Numbered from the stretch's first letter, positions 1-8,837 are shown. The stretch: DNA of 64,000 nt from UBA7985 sp002690455 (GCA_965662775.1 CBFIIW010000001.1:124001-188000), one strand, 5' to 3'. Notes: a model not told the origin generated them from the sequence alone. Numbers and translations: made by a program.

Positions 1-2
1 CG

Positions 3-512
3 CTCAGTGACATACTCGACGAGCATTACCAGTGGTGCGCTCACGTCGACTTTGACGACCGCATTGCCAGTCAAAAGTTCTGGTACGTATCCGAAGCCAA
101 GCTCGAACCCCGGCTGGGCGATCGTTACGCCGAGGATGGCGCAGACCGCGAGCAGCCGCTTGACGTCGCCCGGCAAGTTCAGGATTTACGCGCTGCGATC
201 GCAGGCTTCGAGTCACCGTCCGACAAGATCTGCGACCTTCTCGCGCTGCACCCCGCGCACCGCAATATCGTGCGTCGGGTTCAGTCGTCTGCCCGTCGAC
301 CGTTTGCGGAAATCCGCGATAACCTGATCGACCAATCTATGCGACCCATCGATCTTTTACGGTGCAAGCTGGCATTTTTCGGTGCCGTCAAATTCGATCC
401 GAAATCCGATCTGTGGACCCGAATTACCCTGTTCCAAGGCGCACCGATGTGCGATGAGCTGCAGGCCCGCGGTGATGACTGGTGGCTGTCTACCCGCCCG
501 GAAGCCGTCTGA
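3..512 (+). CDS. Unknown protein, C-terminal part (5' end outside window)
   Basis: The frame is open from base 3 to a TGA at 510-512, giving 169 residues with the true start upstream of the window. I do not recognise the family. The fragment is soluble-looking and rich in charged and aromatic residues, with a Trp-rich end (DDWWLSTRP), no membrane segment and no catalytic motif I can name. The DUF3726-like gene starts 41 bp downstream on the same strand, so the two may be co-transcribed with the Ldh2 dehydrogenase that follows. The frame choice rests on its uninterrupted length, its normal amino-acid composition and the spacing to the next gene. Confidence 0.6.
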   Translation, partial: LSDILDEHYQWCAHVDFDDRIASQKFWYVSEAKLEPRLGDRYAEDGADREQPLDVARQVQDLRAAIAGFESPSDKICDLLALHPAHRNIVRRVQSSARRPFAEIRDNLIDQSMRPIDLLRCKLAFFGAVKFDPKSDLWTRITLFQGAPMCDELQARGDDWWLSTRPEAV

Positions 513-553
513 CGCCTACCGACCTCGGTAAATTGTGATGGAACAGGGACACC

Positions 554-967
554 GTGTTAAGTTTTTCCCTGAACGAAGTGCATATGACCCTGCGCAAGGC
601 CCTCTGCGGACGCGGTTTGGCCTTCGGCGCGGCTGACGACTGGGGTGCCGTTGCAGCCCGGATGAGCGCTGCAGGCATCGACGGCGTTGCGCTGGTTCTG
701 GCGCAAGACAACGAGGCGCTTTACCGCTTATTGACCGAGGCAGACGCCCGGATCTCAAGAGGCTTGGACCCACAGGACGGGGCCTCCGTCCTGCAGGTTG
801 CACTGCACGCCCACCTCATTGGTGCCAGCTATGACAGACAGCGCGCTCAGGCCATCGCTACCGAAAGCTGGCAGGCGGCACTGACGTGGGCGCAAAACAC
901 TTACGTTCCCGAAAGCGATACCTCACGCCTTGGCGGTGCCGGCGCGGGAACCAACGACAACGATTAA
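554..967 (+). CDS. DUF3726-like protein
   Basis: A protein of 137 residues from a GTG start. The beginning (FSLNEVHMTLRKA, then GRGLAFGAADDWG) resembles the N-terminus I associate with DUF3726 proteins: SLNEV, an Ala/Arg helix, a Gly-rich turn with an aromatic residue, then an acidic helix. Those proteins are usually nearer 200 residues, so this is a short member or only a related protein. The function of the family is unknown to me. An internal ATG at 584 is possible but would cut off the conserved SLNEV start. The gene lies 41 bp after the upstream fragment and 35 bp before the Ldh2-family dehydrogenase, which suggests one transcript and a possible accessory role to that enzyme. Confidence 0.6.
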   Translation: MLSFSLNEVHMTLRKALCGRGLAFGAADDWGAVAARMSAAGIDGVALVLAQDNEALYRLLTEADARISRGLDPQDGASVLQVALHAHLIGASYDRQRAQAIATESWQAALTWAQNTYVPESDTSRLGGAGAGTNDND

Positions 968-1002
968 TCAAGATTGACAGCCCGACGGAGAAGACCCGAC
1001 CC

Positions 1003-2001
1003 ATGGATATGACGCTGACCCTCGATGAAGTTTACGCCCTCGCCGTCGACCGCCTGACCGAAGCCGGGGCCAGCCCGGCTAATGCCGCCTCCGTTGCGCG
1101 CTCAACCTGGCGGGCTGAGCGGGACGGCATTCGCTCTCACGGGCTTATGTACGTGCCGATCTATGCCGAGCACGTGCGTTGCGGCAAGGTTATGGGTGAC
1201 GCTGAACCGATTGTCACTCGGCCTCGGCCTGGCGCAGTGCATGTCGACGCTGCCAACGGCTTTGCCCACCCGGCCATTGACGCGGGTTGGGAGAGCTTTA
1301 CCAGTGCGGCGTGGGAAAACGGCGTTGCGTCGCTGACGCTGAACAACTCCTATAATTGCGGCATCTTGGGGCATCACGCTGAACGCCTCGCCGAGGTGGG
1401 GCTGGTGGGATTGTGCTTTACCCATGCACCTGCGTCAGTTGCGCCAGCGGGCGGGATCAAACCCATTGTCGGCACCAACCCCTTTGCCTTAGGCGTTCCG
1501 GATGGTGACGGTGGCGCTGCTATGATTATCGACCAGTCGATATCAGTCGTGGCCAAGTCTGAAATCGTCCTCCGCAACAAAAATAATGAACCGATCGAGG
1601 AAGGTTGGGCTTTTGGTCCCGATGGTGAGCCGACGACCGATGCAGCGATAGCACTAAAGGGCACGATGGCCCCCAGTGGCGGTTACAAAGGCTTTGGGCT
1701 AGGGCTTACTGTAGAAATCCTTGCGTCATGTTTGTCCGGTGCTCTGCTTTCGACTGAGGCATCGCCTTTTGCCGGCACGGCGGGTGGCCCGCCGTCCACA
1801 GGACAGTGCTTCATCGCGTTCGACCCCGCCGGTTACGCCGGAGAGCGGTTCTTCAATCAGGTCGCTTTGTTGGTGGAAAGCATCCGTGCGCAGGACGGAG
1901 CGCGCGTTCCCGGGGACCGGCGCAAGGCAAACCGGGAGAGAACGGAGCATGAGGGTGTGCAGGTCAATTTAGCCCAGCAGGCATCCTTGGGTCTTTCGTA
2001 G
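1003..2001 (+). CDS. Ldh2/MDH2-family NAD(P)-dependent oxidoreductase
   Basis: A protein of 332 residues, typical length for the Ldh2/MDH2 family (malate, L-lactate, ureidoglycolate, L-sulfolactate and delta1-pyrroline-2-carboxylate dehydrogenases or reductases). Visible family signatures are SHG at 45-47, a GHH at 123-125 containing the likely catalytic His, the nucleotide-site stretch PIVGTNPFALGVP, the motif GYKGFGLGL and a C-terminal RVPGDRR. Start chosen at ATG 1003 with GGAGAAG upstream; a longer in-frame reading to 886 would overlap the previous gene. The substrate cannot be read directly. Ureidoglycolate fits the urea and pyrimidine genes nearby. Sulfolactate (ComC belongs to this family) and pyrroline-2-carboxylate would each fill a gap in modules 40-55 kb away. 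Confidence 0.85.
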   Translation: MDMTLTLDEVYALAVDRLTEAGASPANAASVARSTWRAERDGIRSHGLMYVPIYAEHVRCGKVMGDAEPIVTRPRPGAVHVDAANGFAHPAIDAGWESFTSAAWENGVASLTLNNSYNCGILGHHAERLAEVGLVGLCFTHAPASVAPAGGIKPIVGTNPFALGVPDGDGGAAMIIDQSISVVAKSEIVLRNKNNEPIEEGWAFGPDGEPTTDAAIALKGTMAPSGGYKGFGLGLTVEILASCLSGALLSTEASPFAGTAGGPPSTGQCFIAFDPAGYAGERFFNQVALLVESIRAQDGARVPGDRRKANRERTEHEGVQVNLAQQASLGLS

Positions 2002-2021
2002 AGTGTAAGTGCGGTTTTGAA

Positions 2022-2053
2022 CGGCCTGCGATCACAAGACCAAACGCAGGCCG
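2022..2053. terminator. Hairpin between converging genes
   Basis: A perfect 9-bp stem (CGGCCTGCG with CGCAGGCCG) around a 14-nt loop lies in the 58-bp gap between the converging stops of the Ldh2 gene and nuoF. A short T run (GCGGTTTTG) lies on the 5' side, so on the minus strand the hairpin is followed by AAAA rather than T's. It is therefore not a classic intrinsic terminator in either direction. Position makes a bidirectional termination role plausible. Confidence 0.35.
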
Positions 2054-2059
2054 GTTCGC

Positions 2060-3364
2060 CTACTCTGCCGCTACGGCAGCCAGTGCCTCGGCGGTGTCGA
2101 CCTTTTTTCCCGACAAGCGCGCTTCCATGACGGGGCGGAAATTGCGGATCAGCCCCTGAACCGGCCATGCCGCCGCATCACCAAGCGCACAAATTGTGTG
2201 ACCCTCGATCTGGTAGGATACATCAAGCAGCATATCGATTTCTTCGACATCCGCCTGACCTTTGGCCATGCGATCGAGAACGCGATGCATCCAGCCCGTA
2301 CCTTCGCGGCACGGAGTGCATTGTCCGCAGCTCTCGTGCTTGTAGAAATGCGCGAGGCGTCCAATGGCCTGAATAATATCAGTAGACTTGTCCATAACGA
2401 TCACAGCTGCAGTGCCCAGACCTGATTTCACTGCGCGCAGGCTGTCGAAATCCATACGAATATCACTGCAAACATCGTGTGTGATGCAGGGAACCGATGA
2501 GCCACCGGGAATGACGGCGAGCAGGTTATCCCAGCCGCCGCTAACGCCACCCGCGTGATTATCGAGCAGCTCACGCAGGGGAATACCCATTTCTTCTTCG
2601 ACGTTACAAGGACGGTGAACGTGACCGGAGATACAGAACAACTTGGTCCCCCGGTTGCGTTCTGGGCCGAGGCCGGTCCACCACTCCACACCGCGGCGCA
2701 GGATCTCCGGCACAACGGCGATGGTTTCCACATTATTGACAGTGGTCGGGCAGCCATAGAGGCCCGCACCCGCTGGGAATGGCGGTTTCAGACGGGGCTG
2801 ACCTTTCTTGCCTTCCAAGGATTCGAGCAACGCGGTTTCTTCGCCACAGATATAAGCGCCTGCGCCACGGTGCAGATGAATATCGAAGTTCCAGCCGTTG
2901 GTTTTCTCTGATTTCTCGCCCAGCAACCCCGCCTCACGGGCCTCTAGGATGGCTTGTTCAATGTTTGACGCTTCGTTGTAGAACTCACCACGAATGTAGA
3001 TGTAACCAGTGTTTGCCCCCATAGCGAAGCCCGCTAGCACCATTCCTTCGAGCAAGCGGTGAGGATCGAACCGCAGGATGTCACGGTCCTTGCAGGTGCC
3101 AGGTTCAGATTCATCGGCGTTGACCACCAGATAGTGGGGCAACGCGCTCTCCTTCGGCATGAATGACCACTTCAGACCTGTTGGGAAACCCGCTCCGCCG
3201 CGACCACGCAAGTCAGACTGTTTAACCAGTTCGATCACCCGGTCCCGCCCGAGCGTCACCATGGCTTTGGTATTGTCCCAAACCCCGCGGGCCTTAGCAC
3301 CCGCCAGGCGCCAGTCGTGCTGACCGTAGAGATTGGTAAAAATTCGATCCTGATCCGCAAGCAT
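2060..3364 (-). CDS. nuoF: NADH-quinone oxidoreductase subunit F (stand-alone)
   Basis: A protein of 434 residues, normal for the 51-kDa NuoF subunit of respiratory complex I, which binds FMN and NADH and carries the N3 [4Fe-4S] cluster. RGRGGAGFPTGLKW at 53-66 and GAGAYICGEETALLES from 168 form the nucleotide site. ESCGQCTPCREGTGW gives cluster ligands C346, C349 and C352, with C392 (GHTICALGD) as the fourth. The close match over full length argues for true NuoF rather than the beta subunit of a formate dehydrogenase or hydrogenase, which usually carry extra N- or C-terminal domains. Oddly, no other nuo gene is present: it follows ureG by 120 bp on the same strand and faces the Ldh2 gene. 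It could be an extra copy or a relocated complex I gene. Confidence 0.93.
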   Translation of the reverse strand: MLADQDRIFTNLYGQHDWRLAGAKARGVWDNTKAMVTLGRDRVIELVKQSDLRGRGGAGFPTGLKWSFMPKESALPHYLVVNADESEPGTCKDRDILRFDPHRLLEGMVLAGFAMGANTGYIYIRGEFYNEASNIEQAILEAREAGLLGEKSEKTNGWNFDIHLHRGAGAYICGEETALLESLEGKKGQPRLKPPFPAGAGLYGCPTTVNNVETIAVVPEILRRGVEWWTGLGPERNRGTKLFCISGHVHRPCNVEEEMGIPLRELLDNHAGGVSGGWDNLLAVIPGGSSVPCITHDVCSDIRMDFDSLRAVKSGLGTAAVIVMDKSTDIIQAIGRLAHFYKHESCGQCTPCREGTGWMHRVLDRMAKGQADVEEIDMLLDVSYQIEGHTICALGDAAAWPVQGLIRNFRPVMEARLSGKKVDTAEALAAVAAE

Positions 3365-3484
3365 GGGCCTGTCCGCGTACTGGTAAATGTTATGCTTCAG
3401 CCTTATGCCCGCAAAGCGTCAGGAAGAAAACCGCCCTGATGTCGCGACACCTGTTCGCCCAACGCAGGCGATGCAGACGCCATA

Positions 3485-4168
3485 TCAGGCCACCAGACCG
3501 CCCAGATCTTCAATGGTCGCGATTATCTCATCGACGCCCTGCCCGTGCTTGACTTGCGCGAACAGGAACGGCCGCTCGGCGCGCATGCGCTTTGCGTCTT
3601 CATCCATGACCGAAAGGCTCGCGCCAACCATCTCCGCCAGATCGGTTTTGTTAATCACCAACAAGTCAGAGCGCGTAATTCCCGGCCCGCCCTTGCGTGG
3701 TATTTTCTCGCCAGCTGAGACGTCGATCACGTAAATGGTGATGTCAGCCAGCTCGGGTGAAAACGTCGCCGAAAGATTGTCTCCACCGCTTTCGACGAAG
3801 ACGATATCAAGCGTCCCCAACCGCTCGACCATCTGCTCGACCGCACGAAGGTTGATTGAGGCGTCTTCCCGGATGGCAGTATGCGGGCAACCGCCGGTCT
3901 CGACGCCCATGATTCGCTCGGCCTCCAGCGCGCCAGTACGCGTCAGAATCTGTGCATCTTCCTGCGTATAAATATCGTTTGTGATCGCGGCGATGCGGTA
4001 CCGATTTCGCAGGCGCTTACACAGCTGTTCAAGAAGCGCGGTCTTACCGGAGCCGACCGGACCGCCGATACCCACCCGAAGTGGTGCGGCAAGGTCGGAG
4101 ACGGAGGCTGAAGCGGAGGCAGCGGAAGTAACGGCAGCTGATCCTACCGCTGAAGCTTGTGTGGTCAT
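3485..4168 (-). CDS. ureG: Urease accessory GTPase UreG
   Basis: A 227-residue SIMIBI GTPase that delivers nickel to apo-urease with UreD, UreE and UreF. The P-loop GPVGSGKT is at 36-43, the nickel-binding CPH at 94-96, and ESGGDNLSATFSPELAD, SAGEKIPRKGGPGIT and NKTDLA (guanine recognition) follow in order. The start is ATG 4168, whose ATGA overlaps the ureF stop. Residues 1-28 form an unusual Ala/Ser-rich leader before the conserved domain; it replaces the His-rich leader of some UreG proteins and has no obvious metal ligands. Last accessory gene of the urease operon. Confidence 0.97.
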   Translation of the reverse strand: MTTQASAVGSAAVTSAASASASVSDLAAPLRVGIGGPVGSGKTALLEQLCKRLRNRYRIAAITNDIYTQEDAQILTRTGALEAERIMGVETGGCPHTAIREDASINLRAVEQMVERLGTLDIVFVESGGDNLSATFSPELADITIYVIDVSAGEKIPRKGGPGITRSDLLVINKTDLAEMVGASLSVMDEDAKRMRAERPFLFAQVKHGQGVDEIIATIEDLGGLVA

Positions 4169-4839
4169 GATCTGAACAACCTTGAATATTGCGTTTCGTG
4201 TTTGACCGAACACCAGTCAGCGACAAGGGCGGCGGTGAGTGGTGGTTGGCTATGGTCAGCTTCTGCGGACGCCATCTCGGCAGCGAGCGACACAATATCG
4301 GGCTCAAACGCAGCCATGATGCGTTGCCCGTCCGTCTGCCCCAGCGGAATGACGCGGCACGCCACGGAAACCTGATTGGCCAGCCAGGCGTGGCTAAAGG
4401 CTGCCAACGCCGCCTCTTCCCCAATTTGGAAATCACGCGCTGCGAGCGCAAATAGGACAGGATAGGCTTTGTCGGTCCGCGCCTCTAAACCCGCAGGCAA
4501 ATCCAGACCCCAGACCCCAACCATCACTTTGGCGAAGGCGTCGCCGAGAAGTGCAATTTCCTGGCGTGTCTCCCGGGTCTGCCGGAGGGCAAGGCTGATT
4601 TCATTTATTCGAGCAGGCACCTCAACACCGCGAAGCGTTGCAACCAACGCCCAGGCATCCTGCTGAGCCGATCCTGACTGCAAATGGAAACGACACCAGT
4701 CGCTTAGACTGGCGCGATCGTGAACCAAACCTTCTTCAATCGCCGATTCCAGCCCACCGGAATAGGAAAAAGCACCTATCGGGAAGGATGGGGAGGTCCA
4801 GGACAAAAGCCGCTGCAAAGCAAGCGTATCAGTGGTCAT
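4165..4839 (-). CDS. ureF: Urease accessory protein UreF
   Basis: A 224-residue all-helical protein that forms the UreD-UreF-UreG complex and gates GTP-dependent nickel insertion. Family hallmarks are LLSWTSPSFPIGAFSYSGGLESAI near the N-terminus, the central HAWLANQVSVACRVIPLGQTDGQ and the Arg-containing C-terminal tail (SRLFRS). The start chosen is ATG 4839 (MTTDTLALQRLL). A longer in-frame reading to 4968 would run deep into ureE and adds a non-conserved N-terminus. It overlaps the ureE end by 11 bp and the ureG start by 4 bp, so translation is probably coupled. Confidence 0.95.
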   Translation of the reverse strand: MTTDTLALQRLLSWTSPSFPIGAFSYSGGLESAIEEGLVHDRASLSDWCRFHLQSGSAQQDAWALVATLRGVEVPARINEISLALRQTRETRQEIALLGDAFAKVMVGVWGLDLPAGLEARTDKAYPVLFALAARDFQIGEEAALAAFSHAWLANQVSVACRVIPLGQTDGQRIMAAFEPDIVSLAAEMASAEADHSQPPLTAALVADWCSVKHETQYSRLFRS

Positions 4840-5341
4840 GTTCACCCTCTCTTGCAGCATCATGCCCGCGCGACCGCTCGCGCTCGTGATTGTGGCCATA
4901 AGTTGGACCACCACCATAAGCCCCACCTTCAGGTGCAAACGGCGCCTGCCGCTCGACTGGCTTGGCACCTAGACCGATCAGCATCTCCGCGATAACCCGG
5001 TCAGCCGCGACCCGAAGGCCCGTGCTCCCAATGAACTCGACGGGCAGGTGTCGATTACCAAGGTGCCAGGCCCATCGCATGACCTTTGCCGGATCGTGGC
5101 TGGTGACCTCAACCACGGCCTCAACGGCGGCGCGAATGTCAATTTCTCCCTCGCCCGATACAACCAGCACCCCACCATGCTCCAACTGGGTGACTTCAGC
5201 CAGATCAAGCAAAAACGGCTGCCCATCGTCGAGCCTTAGCCTAATCCGACGCCTGAAACGGTCGGAAAAGCTCAGCGTCACTGTCCCCAAGCGCGCAGCC
5301 TCTGCGTCGGGTGTCGGGCGATAGCCGGTGGCGCGCAGCAC
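4829..5341 (-). CDS. ureE: Urease nickel metallochaperone UreE
   Basis: A protein of 170 residues with a GTG start preceded by GAGGAGG at good spacing. The peptide-binding N-domain (SDRFRRRIRLRLDDGQPFLLDL) and the C-domain with AWHLGNRHLP, whose His is the conserved dimer-interface nickel site, are both visible. The last 22 residues form a metal-binding tail with His at GHNH, GHD and HDH, typical of nickel-storing UreE. It delivers nickel to UreG for insertion into UreC. It starts 18 bp after ureC. Confidence 0.95.
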   Translation of the reverse strand: MLRATGYRPTPDAEAARLGTVTLSFSDRFRRRIRLRLDDGQPFLLDLAEVTQLEHGGVLVVSGEGEIDIRAAVEAVVEVTSHDPAKVMRWAWHLGNRHLPVEFIGSTGLRVAADRVIAEMLIGLGAKPVERQAPFAPEGGAYGGGPTYGHNHERERSRGHDAAREGEHDH

Positions 5342-5359
5342 TGCTCCAGACCTCCTCGG

Positions 5360-7066
5360 CTAATAGAGGAAGTATCGCTGCGCCAAGGGCAGCACTTCTG
5401 CGGGCTCGCAGGTGATCAGCTCACCGTTGCAGCGCACCTCATAGGTCTCCGGGTCAACTTCGATTTCCGGGGTAAAATCATTCAGCACCATATCGGCCTT
5501 GCGCACGCTGCGGCAGTCCTTGACCGGCAAAACAACGGACTCCAACCCGAGATGTTCGCCAATCCCCGCATCAAACGCAGCCTGAGACACGTAAGTTTGG
5601 CGGCTCGCCGTCAGGGCGCGCCCGAACGCGCCAAACATAGGCCGATAGTGGACAGGTTCCGGCGTAGGAATGGAGGCATTTGGATCTCCCATAGGCGCAG
5701 CGACGATAGTACCGTTCTTAAGAACCAGGTCCGGCTTGACCCCAAAGAAAGCAGGCGACCAGAGCACCAGATCGGCAAACTTTCCGGCCTCAACTGAACC
5801 AATATACTGGGAGACGCCGTGCGTCAGTGCCGGGTTGATGGTATACTTTGCAATGTATCGCTTGACCCGAAAATTGTCGTTGTCTCCGGTTTCTTCGGGC
5901 AACGGTCCACGCTGGCGCTTCATCTTGTCTGCAGTCTGCCAAGTTCGGATAATCACTTCACCGATCCGCCCCATAGCCTGGCTATCCGAAGCAATCATCG
6001 AAAAGGCGCCAAGGTCATGCAGGATATCTTCAGCAGCGATGGTTTCCTTTCGGATCCGGCTATCAGCGAAGGCTACATCCTCGGGAATATTCGGGTCCAG
6101 ATGATGGCAGACCATGAGCATGTCGAGATGCTCGTCGACCGTATTCACAGTGAACGGCCGGGTGGGATTGGTTGATGAGGGAAGGACATTCTGCAGTCCG
6201 CAGACCTTGATGATATCCGGGGCGTGCCCCCCGCCCGCACCTTCGGTGTGAAAGGCGTGGATCACACGATCCTTGAAGGCGGCAATGGTATTTTCAACAA
6301 AGCCACTTTCATTCAGTGTGTCGGTATGAATCGCAACGGAAACGTCGGTCTCTTCGGCCACTGCCAGACAGTTATCAATAGCCGCCGGGGTCGTCCCCCA
6401 GTCCTCATGCAACTTCATCCCACATGCGCCGGCGAAGATCTGCTCTTTCAGCGGGCCGGGCAGTGAAGCGTTGCCCTTGGCAAAAAAGCCCATGTTCATA
6501 GGGAAGGCTTCGGCCGCCTGCAGCATGCGCGCAAGGTGAAAAGCACCCGGAGTAACCGTCGTCGCCTTGGTCCCTTCCGCCGGTCCGGTGCCCCCTCCCA
6601 TCATGGTGGTCAGGCCGGAATAGAGTGCGTCGTCGACTTGCTGCGGGGCGATGAAGTGAATATGGACATCCAACCCACCCGCGGTCAGGATCCTGCCTTC
6701 ACCCGCGATCGCCTCAGTTGACGGGCCGATGATGATGTCGACCCCCTGCTGCGTATCTGGATTTCCGGCCTTGCCAATGGCGACAATCCTGCCGTCCTTG
6801 AGGCCGACATCTGCTTTCACAATTCCCCACGTGTCGACGATCAGTGCATTGGTGATGACGGTATCAACTGCGCCTTCATCACGTCCTCGCTGGGACTGGC
6901 CCATGCCGTCGCGAATGACTTTGCCACCGCCAAATTTCACCTCTTCACCATAGGTGGTGAAGTCTTTCTCCACCTCGATAAACAATTCGGTGTCAGCCAA
7001 CCGAACCCGATCACCCACCGTCGGTCCGAACATGGAAGCATAGGATGCTCTGCTCTGGGTCGTCAT
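5360..7066 (-). CDS. ureC: Urease catalytic subunit alpha
   Basis: A protein of 568 residues, normal length. Urease hydrolyses urea to ammonia and carbamate in the cytoplasm. The bi-nickel site is intact: H135 and H137 (DVHIHFIAP), K218 (GMKLHEDWG) which is carbamylated and bridges the two nickels, H272 (FHTEGAGGGH), and D360 (MIASDSQAMGR). The mobile flap Cys-His pair is C319-H320 (MVCHHLDP). The ATGA at its start overlaps the ureB stop. Separate UreA, UreB and UreC chains are the usual bacterial arrangement. Confidence 0.99.
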   Translation of the reverse strand: MTTQSRASYASMFGPTVGDRVRLADTELFIEVEKDFTTYGEEVKFGGGKVIRDGMGQSQRGRDEGAVDTVITNALIVDTWGIVKADVGLKDGRIVAIGKAGNPDTQQGVDIIIGPSTEAIAGEGRILTAGGLDVHIHFIAPQQVDDALYSGLTTMMGGGTGPAEGTKATTVTPGAFHLARMLQAAEAFPMNMGFFAKGNASLPGPLKEQIFAGACGMKLHEDWGTTPAAIDNCLAVAEETDVSVAIHTDTLNESGFVENTIAAFKDRVIHAFHTEGAGGGHAPDIIKVCGLQNVLPSSTNPTRPFTVNTVDEHLDMLMVCHHLDPNIPEDVAFADSRIRKETIAAEDILHDLGAFSMIASDSQAMGRIGEVIIRTWQTADKMKRQRGPLPEETGDNDNFRVKRYIAKYTINPALTHGVSQYIGSVEAGKFADLVLWSPAFFGVKPDLVLKNGTIVAAPMGDPNASIPTPEPVHYRPMFGAFGRALTASRQTYVSQAAFDAGIGEHLGLESVVLPVKDCRSVRKADMVLNDFTPEIEVDPETYEVRCNGELITCEPAEVLPLAQRYFLY

Positions 7067-7374
7067 CAGTCCAGATCCCCCATGACCTTCTGATTGAAAC
7101 CAAACACCCGCCGCGCTCCTGCCAGGGCGACCAGTTCCACATCCCGCGTTTGGCCCGGTTCAAACCGGACAGCCGTCCCGGCGGCAATATTCAGCCGAAA
7201 GCCTCGCGCCGCAACGCGATCGAAATCCAATGCTGGATTGGTCTCTGCGAAGTGGTAGTGGCTACCGACCTGTATAGGTCGGTCTCCGGTATTGGCGACG
7301 CTAAGACGCTGGGTCAGGAGGCCGACGTTTAGTTCAATCTCGCCCTGAGCGAGCAGGTATTCACCAGGGATCAT
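7066..7374 (-). CDS. ureB: Urease subunit beta
   Basis: A protein of 102 residues, within family range. It begins MIPGEYLLAQGEIELNVG and carries the typical core VANTGDRPIQVGSHYHFAETNPALDFDR and the stretch GTAVRFEPGQTRDVELV that leads into the conserved end. It is the structural subunit of the (UreABC)3 trimer. GAGGAAC precedes the ATG. Its stop overlaps the ureC ATG and it starts 43 bp after ureA. Confidence 0.98.
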   Translation of the reverse strand: MIPGEYLLAQGEIELNVGLLTQRLSVANTGDRPIQVGSHYHFAETNPALDFDRVAARGFRLNIAAGTAVRFEPGQTRDVELVALAGARRVFGFNQKVMGDLD

Positions 7375-7417
7375 AACTGTTGTTCCTCGTTTGCGCTGAG
7401 CAGCACTCGCAGGCGCG

Positions 7418-7720
7418 CTAGCGAATGGGATTGTGGACGGTTACCAACTTGGTGCCATCGGGAAAGGTCGCCTCGACCTGAATCTCGTGAACCATCTCCG
7501 GGATGCCCTCCATGACCTGATCTCGTCGGAGCACCTCTGCCCCCGCGCTCATCAGGTCGGCGACACTTCGACCGTCGCGCGCGCCTTCGACCACAAAATC
7601 AGTAATCAATGCGATGCTCTCCGGGTGGTTCAGTTTAACGCCACGCTGCAATCGCCCTCGCGCCACTATAGCGGCGAGGCTGACCAGCAGTTTATCTTTT
7701 TCCCGTGGGCTGAGCTTCAT
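7418..7720 (-). CDS. ureA: Urease subunit gamma
   Basis: A protein of 100 residues, exactly the usual length. It starts MKLSPREKDKLLV and contains RGVKLNHPESIALITDFVVEGARDGR and the end GTKLVTVHNPI, all diagnostic for UreA. An AGGAGG ribosome-binding site precedes the ATG. It is the first structural subunit gene, 37 bp after ureD, so ureDABCEFG forms one transcription unit. No nickel transporter gene lies beside the operon in this window. Confidence 0.98.
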   Translation of the reverse strand: MKLSPREKDKLLVSLAAIVARGRLQRGVKLNHPESIALITDFVVEGARDGRSVADLMSAGAEVLRRDQVMEGIPEMVHEIQVEATFPDGTKLVTVHNPIR

Positions 7721-7757
7721 CGTTTTTGCGCCTCCTCTCTCGTTTATTCTGTCTTAC

Positions 7758-8669
7758 TTAAATACTCCAAATCGCAGGTAACTCGGCGCGAAAACCGCCG
7801 ATCCCTGCGCGGAGGGTAATCCATACGTCGCCTAACAGGCGCCTTAAATCATGCGCCGGGCTGCCAACGATCCGGATCAGGGCGCAGGGCCCAAGGCAGG
7901 TTACGCTCATGCGCAGTCCACCTGCTGTCTGGCCCGACCTCTTCTCCCACTCGGGTGTCCGTAGCAGGTCGACAACCCGATGCGCATCGGGGGCCGCGTA
8001 AACCACGGTGGCAAAGGCCTCGGCCCCCGCCAACCCAAAGGGGTCACGACGGCTCTGCGCAATGCTCGCTTTCCCTTCGAAACCAAACCGGTCCATCCAC
8101 ACCAGTCGCCCATCGACCTCAAGCTGCCAAGTATCTCGAAAGGAACCAGCGTCGAAGCGCTCACCCATCGCGAGCCGTCCGAGCACCACCATATCCCCGA
8201 CCAGCGCCCTGGACTCTCCCGCGGCGCGGATGTTGAAGCGTCGGTCTAACCGGGCAGAATTGAAAAGAATGGTCTCTTGCGGCACCCATTCGAGCCAACC
8301 ATCCCGAGCAAGCTGCAGCTCAAAATCCTGTTCCGTCAGCGCGCCACTGGAACCATAAATCTTTTCGGCTGCCTGCCCCACCACCTGCACCGCGGCCTCG
8401 GGCTTCACCTCCAGGCTGAACCGCAGCTGATCGCCACCAACCAGACCGCCCGACAGCGTGCTAGAGACGAGCGACAGCGGCTCTCCAGGTGCTGAGCGCG
8501 GCGTAAAGATGCGGAATGGGTCGGAAAAATATCGGGTATCGAGGTATGACCGTGACCCTGCGCCGGCCACGCTCAATCTGGCGCTTCCGCGCCCGAGGGT
8601 GCCTTTCGCCTTGCGCGCTGGCTCCACGCGTTTGGGCAAGGTTTGTGTTTCGGGGCTGGAGATGAGCAC
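7758..8669 (-). CDS. ureD: Urease accessory protein UreD
   Basis: A protein of 303 residues from GTG 8669, chosen because GGGAG precedes it at about 6 bp; an in-frame reading to 8819 adds a Cys/His-rich leader with no family resemblance. Family features are SYLDTRYFSDPFRIFTP near the N-terminus, LVSSTLSGGLVGGDQL, QAAEKIYGSSG, GWLEWVPQETILFNSARLDR and RVVDLLR. UreD (UreH) binds the apo-urease and recruits UreF and UreG. The 168-bp space before it, after the glutamine synthetase-like gene, could hold the urease promoter. Confidence 0.95.
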   Translation of the reverse strand: MLISSPETQTLPKRVEPARKAKGTLGRGSARLSVAGAGSRSYLDTRYFSDPFRIFTPRSAPGEPLSLVSSTLSGGLVGGDQLRFSLEVKPEAAVQVVGQAAEKIYGSSGALTEQDFELQLARDGWLEWVPQETILFNSARLDRRFNIRAAGESRALVGDMVVLGRLAMGERFDAGSFRDTWQLEVDGRLVWMDRFGFEGKASIAQSRRDPFGLAGAEAFATVVYAAPDAHRVVDLLRTPEWEKRSGQTAGGLRMSVTCLGPCALIRIVGSPAHDLRRLLGDVWITLRAGIGGFRAELPAIWSI

Positions 8670-8837
8670 TTCAAACTCCCTGTCTACACTCTTTAGTTGG
8701 CAGGATCGACGATCCCGTCCAGTGCTCTCAACCTGCTTTTGCGACCAATGGCTGTTATTTAGGCAATCTAGATGAAAGCAGCAGCACATATGTTGAGGGG
8801 ACTGCGTGCGCGCCATCAACCATCGAAGCGACAGGCA

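Noticed and set aside
2060..3364. Reading the nuoF gene as a formate dehydrogenase or hydrogenase flavoprotein subunit
   Set aside because: Length and motif order fit complex I NuoF without the extra thioredoxin-like or ferredoxin domains of those subunits, and no dehydrogenase alpha-subunit gene is near.
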